Shown here: piece by piece, positions 15,318 to 23,013 of the stretch
How the letters are laid out: every line of letters begins with the position of its first letter
Numbering within the stretch: the stretch's first letter is position 1
Origin: Chloroflexota bacterium
GTDB taxonomy: Bacteria; Chloroflexota; Anaerolineae; Anaerolineales; Villigracilaceae
Reading direction: 5' to 3'
DNA length: 64,000 nucleotides
NCBI GenBank assembly: GCA_016235425.1
Contig: JACRLC010000010.1
Location: 62,001 to 126,000, forward strand
Notes under the pieces: model-generated
Told to the model about the DNA's origin: nothing
The model's database searches: none
The model's input: only the letters and a program-made list of their open reading frames with translations
Position numbers and translations under genes: made by a program

Positions 15318-17384
15318 ATGTTTCAAGTATTTCTCGGTTTTATTCCCTGGATCATCTACTGGAGTTTCTCAGGCCCCGGCCTGTGGACTCCCGCCATTCT
15401 CGGCGGCCTCGCAGCCGCGATAGGTTTGGTCACGTGGCGCTGGGTCAAACGCAAGCGCGATGTCAAAGCAATGGAAGCGGTCACGCTTGGTTATTTCACC
15501 ATCCACGCCATCGCCACGCTTGGACTCGGCCTGTCGTTTTTCAAAGATTACGGCTTCATCCTCAACGGCCTTACGCTGGCAGGCATGGCCTGGGGCACGC
15601 TCATCGCGCGCTCGCCGTTCACGTACCAATACGCGCGTGAAAGCTGGCCGCGCGAATTTTGGAGCAGTCCCATCTTCCTTGCAACCAACCAGATCATCAC
15701 CGCGGTGTGGGGCGTGATCTTCCTCGTCAACGCGGGGTTGGGCGCGCTCAGCCTGGCGCTTCCTCAGTACAGCATCCTGCTCAACGCGGTCATCGCCAAC
15801 GTGCTCGTCGGCGCGGGCATTGCGTTCTCCTCGCTATTTCCCAATTGGTTCCCGAACTTTGCCATTCAACAGCAAATCAATGCGCGCGAACCCTACAAAT
15901 GGCCTGCCCCAAAATTCAACGGTCGCCCGGCGGCGGAGAACGAACATGACGTGGTCGTCATCGGTTCGGGCATCGGCGGTCTCACAGCCGCGGCCCTGCT
16001 TGCCAAACGCGGACTCAAGGTCGCTGTTTTCGAGCAACATTTTCTCGCGGGTGGTTTCTGCACTTCCTGGGAGCGCGGCGTCCGCCGCGGGGATGAGCGT
16101 TTGACCTATATTTTTGACGCGGGCGTTCACGACGTCAGCGGTTTGGGCGAGCGCGGCCCGATCCGCAACGTGATGCGGCAACTCGACATCGAGGAGGAGG
16201 TGGACTGGCGCCGGATGGATCACGAATACTTTTTTAACGGGACCCACCTCCGCGTCCCGCGGGACCCGAAGCTGTTCACCGCCAAATTGGGCGAAATCTT
16301 CCCCTCCGAATCTGACTCCGTCAAATCCTTCTTCGAGGAGATTGAATCCGTTTACCGCGAAATGTATACCGACATCGAAAAGACCGGCGGCGTTCCCACC
16401 AGCCCGCGCACCGTCGAAGAGATGATGGCTTATCCTGCCGCGCATCCGCACGCCTTCAAATGGATGGAGCGCCCGTTCGGTGAAATGCTGGACACGTATT
16501 TCAAGGACGCGCGCCTGAAGGAATTTCTCTCCGCGCTGACAGGCTACCTCACCGACGACCCGAATCAATTGACCGTGGGCGCGATGGCCCCGATCTTTGG
16601 CTATTATTTTGACGGCGGGTATTATCCCGGAGGCGGCTCGCAAAAATTTGCGGACGCGCTGGTGAGCGCCATCGAAGCCAACGGCGGCAAAGTCCATTTG
16701 CAGACTCCGGTCAAGCGCATTGTGATGGAGAGCGGACGCGCTGTTGGAATCGAACTTGGCAATGGAAAAATCCACCGCGCCAAAGCCATCGTCTCGAACG
16801 CGGATTTGAAGCGCACGTTTTTGGATTTGGTCGGGCGCGGGCATTTGCCCGGAGAATTCGCGCACAAGATCGAAGAAACAAAACCATCCACCTCGGCGTT
16901 CATGGTCTTCCTTGGCGTGGACTTTATGCCCGACATCGAATCCATCGGCATGGTGGATGAGATCGGCGTCATGGTTCCGTCGAAAGTGGATCCCGCACTT
17001 GCGCCGCGCGGCCACGCCGCGGTGACGCTGATCAAGCTTATCTCTCAGAACGAAGCCGCCGGCTGGGATCGCAAAGCCAAAGGTTACAACCAACGCAAAC
17101 GCGCCTACGCTGATGAAATGATCGCCGCCGCGGAAAAGGCCATCCCTGATTTGAGCAGGCACATTGTCTATCGGCAGGAGGCAAGCCCGCGCACCTTCGA
17201 GCGTTATGCCTGGACGACGGCTGGTTCCATCTACGGCCCCGCGTGGGATTCGCACCATCCGCCGCTCAAATCGCCTGTGCCGAATTTGTATCTCGCGGGT
17301 TCGAGTGTTTTCCCCGGCCCCGGCGTGGAGGCCGTTGTCATCTCCGGCGCGCTGGCCGCGGATGCGATCTGCAACGAAAACTGA
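15318..17384 (+). CDS. Membrane-fused FAD oxidoreductase (CrtI / retinol saturase-like)
   Basis: 688 aa; AGGAGG precedes the ATG. Residues 1-170 contain five to six hydrophobic helices, unlike usual CrtI proteins. From about 210 a Rossmann FAD site begins (VVVIGSGIGGLTAAALLAKRGL, then the acidic residue in VFEQH). The amine-oxidase/phytoene desaturase fold ends with the motif GPGVEAVVISGALAADAI. Family enzymes desaturate, isomerise or saturate polyene chains. The fused membrane domain may hold a lipid substrate. Sits between the glycosyltransferase and NmrA genes on one probable operon. Confidence 0.85.
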   Translation: MFQVFLGFIPWIIYWSFSGPGLWTPAILGGLAAAIGLVTWRWVKRKRDVKAMEAVTLGYFTIHAIATLGLGLSFFKDYGFILNGLTLAGMAWGTLIARSPFTYQYARESWPREFWSSPIFLATNQIITAVWGVIFLVNAGLGALSLALPQYSILLNAVIANVLVGAGIAFSSLFPNWFPNFAIQQQINAREPYKWPAPKFNGRPAAENEHDVVVIGSGIGGLTAAALLAKRGLKVAVFEQHFLAGGFCTSWERGVRRGDERLTYIFDAGVHDVSGLGERGPIRNVMRQLDIEEEVDWRRMDHEYFFNGTHLRVPRDPKLFTAKLGEIFPSESDSVKSFFEEIESVYREMYTDIEKTGGVPTSPRTVEEMMAYPAAHPHAFKWMERPFGEMLDTYFKDARLKEFLSALTGYLTDDPNQLTVGAMAPIFGYYFDGGYYPGGGSQKFADALVSAIEANGGKVHLQTPVKRIVMESGRAVGIELGNGKIHRAKAIVSNADLKRTFLDLVGRGHLPGEFAHKIEETKPSTSAFMVFLGVDFMPDIESIGMVDEIGVMVPSKVDPALAPRGHAAVTLIKLISQNEAAGWDRKAKGYNQRKRAYADEMIAAAEKAIPDLSRHIVYRQEASPRTFERYAWTTAGSIYGPAWDSHHPPLKSPVPNLYLAGSSVFPGPGVEAVVISGALAADAICNEN

Positions 17385-17403
17385 AAATCCAAAGGAATCA
17401 TTC

Positions 17404-18285
17404 ATGGCAACCAATCCCATTCTCGTCATCGGCGGGACAGGCATGTTGGGCAAGCCCGTAGCCCGGCAACTCAAGGCCGATGGATTCAAAGTCCGTTTGC
17501 TTGTGCGCAACCCTGAAAAGGCAAAGTCAATGCTTGGCGATGGATACGAAATCGTCAAAGGCGATTTTGAAGATGCGGCGTCGCTCAAGTCCGCGCTCGA
17601 AGGCTGTGACGGAGTCCACATCAGCATCAAGGGTGGCCCAAAGGATGCGGACTTCGACCGCGTGGAACACCAAGGCACACGTCTCATTGCCGAAGCCGCA
17701 AAGTCCGCGGGTGTGGGACGCGTGACGCTTATCTCATCCTATGCCATCAGCGCGGAAAAAGCCGATACACCCGAAAGCCGCGCCAAATTCAAGGGCGAAC
17801 AGGCGCTCAAAGCCAGTGGCGTGCCGTACACCATCTTCCGCTGTACGTGGTTCATGGAAACCCTGCCGCTCTTCGTTCAGGGCAAGCAAATTTCGCTGAT
17901 CGGGAATCAAGTCCATCCCTTGCATTGGATCGCGGCAGAAGATTACGCGCGCATGGCCTCGTGTGCTTATCAAAAGGAAGAAACGCTCAACAAGGAACTT
18001 TACGTCTTCGGCCCCGAAGCGTACACGATGGGCGAGGCGATGAAAACCTATACTGGGATTGCCGCGCCGGGTGTGAAGATCGCGCCGATCTCCACGCGGA
18101 TGTTGTCTGTGCTTGGGTTGTTGTCTTTCAACACGGAATGGAAAAGCATGGCTGCTTTGATGGGCCACTACGAACGCCACGGCGAGGATGGCTCGCCTGA
18201 GGAAGCAAATCGCCTGCTTGGAGCGGCGAGGATCACGCTCAAAGAATGGTGTGAAAAAATAGGTAAGGACTCCAAAGTCTCCTGA
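17404..18285 (+). CDS. NmrA/SDR-a family NAD(P)-binding protein
   Basis: 293 aa from the ATG at 17404 (AAAGGAA upstream), 19 bases after the oxidoreductase. The atypical SDR dinucleotide site ILVIGGTGMLGKPVARQL is at residues 5-22, followed by LLVRNPEKA. No canonical YxxxK catalytic pair is clear, as expected for NmrA-like sensors or reductases. Its last codons (Asp-Ser-Lys-Val-Ser) and stop lie inside a dispersed double-hairpin repeat, so the native C-terminus may have been altered by insertion. Confidence 0.85.
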   Translation: MATNPILVIGGTGMLGKPVARQLKADGFKVRLLVRNPEKAKSMLGDGYEIVKGDFEDAASLKSALEGCDGVHISIKGGPKDADFDRVEHQGTRLIAEAAKSAGVGRVTLISSYAISAEKADTPESRAKFKGEQALKASGVPYTIFRCTWFMETLPLFVQGKQISLIGNQVHPLHWIAAEDYARMASCAYQKEETLNKELYVFGPEAYTMGEAMKTYTGIAAPGVKIAPISTRMLSVLGLLSFNTEWKSMAALMGHYERHGEDGSPEEANRLLGAARITLKEWCEKIGKDSKVS

Positions 18286-18321
18286 CTTTGGGGTCGAAAG
18301 TCGGGAGATTTTCGACTCCGC
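18267..18321. repeat. Double-hairpin repeat, copy 1 (contains NmrA stop codon)
   Basis: Begins GGACTCCAAAGTCTCCTGA and ends TTTTCGACTCCGC: two adjacent hairpins. Further copies at 41190-41246 and 52615-52673 align along the whole length. The stop codon of the upstream gene lies within it. Confidence 0.85.
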
Positions 18322-18347
18322 TATTTCAATGCCAAAGGATAAAAAAC

Positions 18348-19073
18348 ATGGACCCAACTCAATCCAAAAAGAACAGCCCGTGGTTTTTGTTATGGTTTCC
18401 GCCTGTGTTGTTCTTTCTCGTTATCGCCGCTTTCTCGATTTATTACGGCGCGCAGGCGCAGGGCGATGCAAACGTTATCGCGGAGAAGACCGCCGCGGCG
18501 ACGCCGTATATCCTGCTCGCCGCGCAACTGATTTTGCTGGGCACGCAGTTCGCCGTGTTCCGCCGTCAGGGGGTGAGCCTGCGCGATTTGGGCTGGCAGG
18601 CTTTAGGTCCGCAAGAGGCGTGGAAGGAATTACTCCTCGGCGCGGCCATCGGCGCTCCGATGGGCTTCCTGTGGATATACGTCCTCGAGCCGGTTTTGTC
18701 CAACATCCAAAGCACGTTCGGGGATTACGTCCCTGCGGGATCGTTGTTCCCCGCGCTGGGAGCGGCCATCCTTCCGTTCGCCATCGCGGACGTGGTGCTG
18801 GCTCCGTTTGTGGAGGAAAACATCTACCGCGGCTTCGGCTTGATCAGGCTGGTGCCGCGCTTTGGCAAGGTGGGCGGGGTGGTGCTCACCAGTATCTTCT
18901 TTGGGCTTTTGCACTGGTCGGGCGGATTCTGGTACATGCTGACCACGGCTGTCATCGTGGGCGTGCCGTTCGCGATTTTGTACATTCGGCGCGGGAATAT
19001 CATCGCTCCCTTCGGCGCGCACTTCGCGTTGAATTTGGTTGAGACAGTTTTGCTCTGGCTAATGGTGAAGTAG
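18348..19073 (+). CDS. CPBP family intramembrane metalloprotease (CAAX/Abi type)
   Basis: 241 aa from the ATG at 18348. Hydrophobic helices near 13-33, 55-72, 95-115, 130-150, 175-190 and 200-235. Motif 1 EENIYRG (EExxxR) is near residues 158-164 and the motif 2 FFGLLH follows near 185-190, giving the glutamate and histidine metal ligands of this family. Members process prenylated proteins or peptides or confer self-immunity. Last gene of the PadR operon and followed by a terminator. Confidence 0.9.
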   Translation: MDPTQSKKNSPWFLLWFPPVLFFLVIAAFSIYYGAQAQGDANVIAEKTAAATPYILLAAQLILLGTQFAVFRRQGVSLRDLGWQALGPQEAWKELLLGAAIGAPMGFLWIYVLEPVLSNIQSTFGDYVPAGSLFPALGAAILPFAIADVVLAPFVEENIYRGFGLIRLVPRFGKVGGVVLTSIFFGLLHWSGGFWYMLTTAVIVGVPFAILYIRRGNIIAPFGAHFALNLVETVLLWLMVK

Positions 19074-19095
19074 GATTTCACCAACATAAAGTCCA

Positions 19096-19121
19096 AGCCT
19101 GGAGCAATCCGGGCTTTTTGC
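19096..19121 (+). terminator. Intrinsic terminator after CPBP gene
   Basis: AGCCTGG / CCGGGCT imperfect stem with a short loop, followed by TTTTTG. Confidence 0.7.
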
Positions 19122-19125
19122 GCTC

Positions 19126-19171
19126 TTGACAATTTAGTAAAAATATACTAAATTAGTAAAGTTATACTAAA
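19126..19171 (+). promoter_or_regulatory. Promoter with tandem TetR-type operators
   Basis: A -35 TTGACA at 19126-19131 is followed 17 bases later by TAAATT (19149-19154). Two 20-bp dyads of the same form, TTTAGTA-n6-TACTAAA (19133-19152) and ATTAGTA-n6-TACTAAA (19152-19171), overlap by one base and cover the core promoter. A TetR regulator is the second gene of the operon and is the likely ligand-controlled repressor. Confidence 0.8.
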
Positions 19172-19223
19172 AATTTGTTACCTAAATTTCGGCAGATATT
19201 TTCAAAACCGAATAGGAGAGAAA

Positions 19224-20162
19224 ATGAGAATATTTGTATATGGCGCTGGTGTGCTTGGAAGTCTGTACGCCGCCAAATTGCAGGAGGCCGGTAATGACGT
19301 AACCATTCAGGCCCGCGGCAAACGGTTGGATGAAATAAAAACGAGAGGCATTATTCTTGAACATACTTTGAAACGCGCCATCACCGTTACGCAGGTCAAG
19401 GCTGTTGAAAGATTGGAACCGGACGAAGTTTACGGCCTTATCCTGGTCCTCATGCGCCGAAACCAGGTGACCTCCACCCTGCCCGCGCTTTCGGCTAACA
19501 AACGCTCTCCTTCGGTTTTGTTCATGGTAAACAATTCGTCAGGATATGAAGAATGGATTCAGGCCGTAGGACGCGAGCGTCTTTTGACGGGTTTTGCGGG
19601 AGCGGGAGGCAGCCGCAAGGATGGGGTGGTGCATTACCACATCGTGTCAGGCCGCTTACAAACCACCACTATTGGAGAAATTGATGGACAAATAACTCCC
19701 CGCGTCAAGATGCTTGCCAATTTGTTCCAACAGGCTGGTTTTCCGACGACCATCAGTTCCAACATGCTGGCGTGGCAAAAATATCACGTCGCCTGGGTAA
19801 GTCCGATTGCGAACGCTTTGTACATGGCGGGCGGGGATGGTCGTCAATTGGCGCGGCGGGCTGAGATTGTGGAGTTGATGATTGATGCGGTGCGTGAAGG
19901 TTTCAAGGTTCTTAAAATGCAAGGCTTTCCCGTGACGCCTTCCATGATCGGTTTGTTGGAGACGCTTCCGAAGCCATTCCTGTTGTTTGTCTTGCGTCAG
20001 TGGATGCGGACGGAGCATTTCGATATCGTGGCAACCCGTCATGCCATGGCGGCTTCCGATGAAATGCGATATCTCTCGGATGAGTTTCAACGCGAAGCGC
20101 AGACCGTCTCAATGCAGACGCCGTCCCTAAACCGTTTGCGTGATTGCTCTGCGCAACAGTGA
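19224..20162 (+). CDS. Ketopantoate reductase (PanE/ApbA) family oxidoreductase
   Basis: 312 aa; AGGAGAG precedes the ATG. The N-terminal NAD(P) site is RIFVYGAGVLGSLYAAKLQEAG. A C-terminal helical ApbA-like domain follows. The fit is to the broad family; typical PanE catalytic Lys in the ...K.. helix is plausible at LAWQKYHVAW. The TetR-type promoter and the neighbours (nitroreductase-like, DUF2867) suggest a stress or xenobiotic role rather than pantothenate synthesis. Confidence 0.8.
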   Translation: MRIFVYGAGVLGSLYAAKLQEAGNDVTIQARGKRLDEIKTRGIILEHTLKRAITVTQVKAVERLEPDEVYGLILVLMRRNQVTSTLPALSANKRSPSVLFMVNNSSGYEEWIQAVGRERLLTGFAGAGGSRKDGVVHYHIVSGRLQTTTIGEIDGQITPRVKMLANLFQQAGFPTTISSNMLAWQKYHVAWVSPIANALYMAGGDGRQLARRAEIVELMIDAVREGFKVLKMQGFPVTPSMIGLLETLPKPFLLFVLRQWMRTEHFDIVATRHAMAASDEMRYLSDEFQREAQTVSMQTPSLNRLRDCSAQQ

Positions 20163-20183
20163 AAATTTGAAGGTTAATTTCCC

Positions 20184-20798
20184 ATGTCCCCCAGAATTTA
20201 CAAACCATCCCAACAGACCCGCGCCCGCATCCTCCAAAAAGCCGTTGAGCTTTTCAACGAATCAGGCACGACTTCGGTCTCGATGAATGCGCTGGCCGAG
20301 TCGCTGGAAATCAGCGCGGGAAATTTGCAATACCACTACAAAAGCAGGGACGAAATCATCCGCGCCATTCTCGAAGAGATGTTTGTCGAGTTCGATGCGA
20401 TTTACGTGTTCGCCGAAGAGGAACCGTTTACGCTCGATACTTTGCGCCGCATCATGCGGGTCAACTTCGACCTGGTCTGGAAACACCGTTTCTTTTACCG
20501 CGAGTTTGCGGCCCTGCTTCGCAGCGACCCAATCCTTGCGCGCCGCTTCCGCGAGATTCAGGAGAAAAGACTCACAGACCAGGAAAATGTTTTTAAACGG
20601 GTGGCAGGCTCGGGCGGAGTCCGAAGCGTTTTGAGTCCAGAGGAACTCCGCAACGTTGTCCTCATCGGCTGGGTGTTGGTGCATTCCTGGTTGTCGTACG
20701 CCGAAAGTACGGGACAGAAAATTGATAACGCCGCGCTGGAACATGCGGTTGAAATCATGGTTCAGCATTACAAACCGTATTTGCAGGAGATACAGTGA
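20184..20798 (+). CDS. TetR family transcriptional regulator
   Basis: 204 aa. N-terminal HTH: TRARILQKAVELFNESGTTSVSMNALAESLEISAGNLQYHYKSRDEII, a full TetR signature (residues about 11-58). The C-terminal ligand domain resembles the TetR_C members with FDLVWKHRFFYREF. Likely represses the operon through the tandem dyads at 19133-19171. Its stop overlaps the next gene's GTG start (GTGA). Confidence 0.93.
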   Translation: MSPRIYKPSQQTRARILQKAVELFNESGTTSVSMNALAESLEISAGNLQYHYKSRDEIIRAILEEMFVEFDAIYVFAEEEPFTLDTLRRIMRVNFDLVWKHRFFYREFAALLRSDPILARRFREIQEKRLTDQENVFKRVAGSGGVRSVLSPEELRNVVLIGWVLVHSWLSYAESTGQKIDNAALEHAVEIMVQHYKPYLQEIQ

Positions 20799-21958
20799 AA
20801 TTATCCCGTCGTGATTTTCTAAAACTTGGCGGCGCAACTCTAATCGCCGTCGCAGGCGGAAGTGTGTTCCGCGTCGTTGACCAGGGCGTGTTCAGCGTGG
20901 GGCAGGGCGTTGCTTATGAGCCGTGGACAAACTGGCGCGATGCCGCGACCGCACCTGAGCGCATCGTGGCCGCGGGCATCCTTGCATCCAATCCGCACAA
21001 CTCGCAACCCTGGCTATTTCGCATCACCGACTCGGCCATTGACCTGTTCGCTGTTCCCGAACGGCAGATTGGCGTGATTGACCCGTTTCGCCGTGAGATG
21101 TACATCGGGCTTGGCTGTGCGATTGAAAACATGCGGCTCGCCGTCGAAGCAGAGGGATTCATCCCAACCATCCGCCTCATGCCCGACCCGACAACTGAGT
21201 CGCACGCCGCAAGCATTTCCCTCGCCTCAGCATTGCCCGTCACCTCGGACTTGTACACAGCGATTCCCAATCGTCACACCAACCGCGCCGCCTACGACAT
21301 GAACCGCGCCGTTGTGGAATATATTTTCGATGGAATCAATTCGCTCCTGACTGAAAGCAACGTCAGTTTGTTTTGGTTCAAAGACGAATCTGCCCGCTCA
21401 AAATTTGGGGAAGCCGCCATCGCCGCCGCCGAAGCCTTGATCGCCGACGAGCAACAAAGCATGGATAGTCATCTCTGGTGGCGGCATGATTGGGACGAAC
21501 TACAGGAATCCGCCGATGGCATCACGCTGGACGTGCAGGGACTCGGCTCGGTCATTACTCCGCTTGCCAAATTTATGCCAGATCTTTCGCGCCAGCAAAA
21601 TGATGAAGCATTCGTCAAAAACGTGCGCGAAGTAATGGTTCCTACTGCATCTGCATTTGGTATTCTCGCTGTCCGCGATGGCATGAACAACGTCCAGCGT
21701 TTGCAATGCGGACAAACCTGGCAACGCATCCATTTGTGGGGGACAACTCAAGACCTTGCCATGCAGCCATTGAATCAAATGTGTGAGCGCGTGGACAGGG
21801 AACACCAGCTTGGAATTGAGCCTGTGTTTGGGAAAGCCGTGGGCGCGTTGATCAACGATGACGGCTGGTACGCCATCATGCCGTTTCGCCTGGGGTATCC
21901 CACCGTGGAAGCATTGCTCAGTCCGCGCAGAGGATTGGATAAGGTAGTGCGACATTAA
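20795..21958 (+). CDS. Tat-exported nitroreductase-like flavoprotein (Acg family type)
   Basis: 387 aa from a GTG that overlaps the tetR stop by four bases. The N-terminus carries a twin-arginine signal (SRRDFLKLGGATLIAVAGGS). The core pattern ILASNPHNSQPWLFRI is the nitroreductase/Acg phosphate-binding motif, and NRHTNRAAYD occurs in Acg-like proteins. Probably an exported FMN-binding protein that reduces or sequesters flavin. Substrate unknown. Confidence 0.82.
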   Translation: MKLSRRDFLKLGGATLIAVAGGSVFRVVDQGVFSVGQGVAYEPWTNWRDAATAPERIVAAGILASNPHNSQPWLFRITDSAIDLFAVPERQIGVIDPFRREMYIGLGCAIENMRLAVEAEGFIPTIRLMPDPTTESHAASISLASALPVTSDLYTAIPNRHTNRAAYDMNRAVVEYIFDGINSLLTESNVSLFWFKDESARSKFGEAAIAAAEALIADEQQSMDSHLWWRHDWDELQESADGITLDVQGLGSVITPLAKFMPDLSRQQNDEAFVKNVREVMVPTASAFGILAVRDGMNNVQRLQCGQTWQRIHLWGTTQDLAMQPLNQMCERVDREHQLGIEPVFGKAVGALINDDGWYAIMPFRLGYPTVEALLSPRRGLDKVVRH

Positions 21959-21990
21959 TGTCGCACTACAATTTACAGAAGGAAAACACA

Positions 21991-22344
21991 ATGAAAAACT
22001 TACTGAAACTCGAAGAACTATTTATGTTCGGCCTTACCATCTTTCTCTTCTCGAAACTGGATTTCTCTTGGTGGTGGTATCCCGTGCTTTTGTTTACCCC
22101 CGACCTGAGCATGCTCGGTTATCTCGGTGGGACGCGCTTGGGGGCATTCACTTATAACTTCATCCATCACAAGGCGCTGGGAATCAGCATCTTTGTGGCG
22201 GGAGTCATTTTCGCAAACCAGGCATTGCAACTGGCGGGCTTGATCCTCTTCGGCCACTCCAGCATGGATCGGGTCTTGGGTTACGGATTGAAACATTCTG
22301 ATTCGTTCCAGCACACGCATTTGGGGATGATCGGTAAATCATGA
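21991..22344 (+). CDS. DUF4260 family membrane protein
   Basis: 117 aa from the ATG at 21991 (AGGAAAACA upstream). Three to four hydrophobic segments. The motif PDLSMLGYLGGTRLGAFTYNFIHHK and the C-terminal SMDRVLGYGLK are characteristic of DUF4260, small membrane proteins of unknown function with conserved His. Fourth gene of the TetR operon; overlaps the next gene by four bases. Confidence 0.85.
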   Translation: MKNLLKLEELFMFGLTIFLFSKLDFSWWWYPVLLFTPDLSMLGYLGGTRLGAFTYNFIHHKALGISIFVAGVIFANQALQLAGLILFGHSSMDRVLGYGLKHSDSFQHTHLGMIGKS

Positions 22345-22844
22345 AAATCACAAAAACAAGTCTCCCATCAATGTCATTGTTGAGCCATGTCCCGCGTGAT
22401 TACGTTGATAGTTATGCCATCGCGCTCGCTGGAAAAGACTTGACCATCGAGCAGGTCGGGAAATCTTTCTTCTCATCCGGCCCCGCGTGGGTGGAAGCGT
22501 TGTTCGCGCTTCGCAATAAAATCGCCGCGCTGGTTGGTTTGAAAACATCCGGCAAGGAAGCAGTCATCAACGATTTCAAATGTGAAGTATGCGAACGGGT
22601 TGGCCTGTTCAAGGTGTTCGACAAAAATGAATATGAAGTCATTTTGGGCGAGGACGACAAGCATTTGGATTTCCGCGTTTCATTGTTTCTCGATAAAACC
22701 GATAACATGCTCATCGTCTCCACCATTGTCAAAATTCACAATTGGCTGGGGACGTTGTATTTCCTGCCGGTCAAGCCGTTTCATAAAATGATTGTCCCGA
22801 CGATGGTGAAGGGGATGGCGCGCGAGCTTGGGGGTAGGTTTTAG
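22341..22844 (+). CDS. DUF2867 domain protein
   Basis: 167 aa. The N-terminal half contains DYVDSYAIAL and the C-terminal tail TIVKIHNWLGTLYFLPVKPFHKMIVPTMV is the typical DUF2867 ending, also found C-terminal to some NmrA-like reductases. The ATG overlaps the DUF4260 stop (ATGA). Function unknown; last gene of the TetR operon. Confidence 0.8.
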   Translation: MKITKTSLPSMSLLSHVPRDYVDSYAIALAGKDLTIEQVGKSFFSSGPAWVEALFALRNKIAALVGLKTSGKEAVINDFKCEVCERVGLFKVFDKNEYEVILGEDDKHLDFRVSLFLDKTDNMLIVSTIVKIHNWLGTLYFLPVKPFHKMIVPTMVKGMARELGGRF

Positions 22845-23013
22845 TATTGACGGTGAAATGCGCGGGGGAGATTCGCTAAATTTGGCGGAAGCAGATGAGG
22901 GCGCTGCACTGAGCCGTATCGAAGTGTCGGGGTGAGGCAGGCAGGGTTTAGTCATATTTAAAAATGGGTTATGATTGAGCGCAGTATTGTTAATATTTCA
23001 GGGAGAGTCTATT

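Noticed and set aside
15834-17687. Long minus-strand ORF (617 aa) over the FAD oxidoreductase
   Set aside because: Shadow of the plus-strand gene; the plus frame has clear FAD motifs and a good ribosome binding site, the minus frame has none.
22845-23013. Gap between DUF2867 and the 792-aa protein considered for a promoter or RNA
   Set aside because: Only a GTATCGAAG-type repeat fragment is visible; no consensus promoter or structure strong enough to report.
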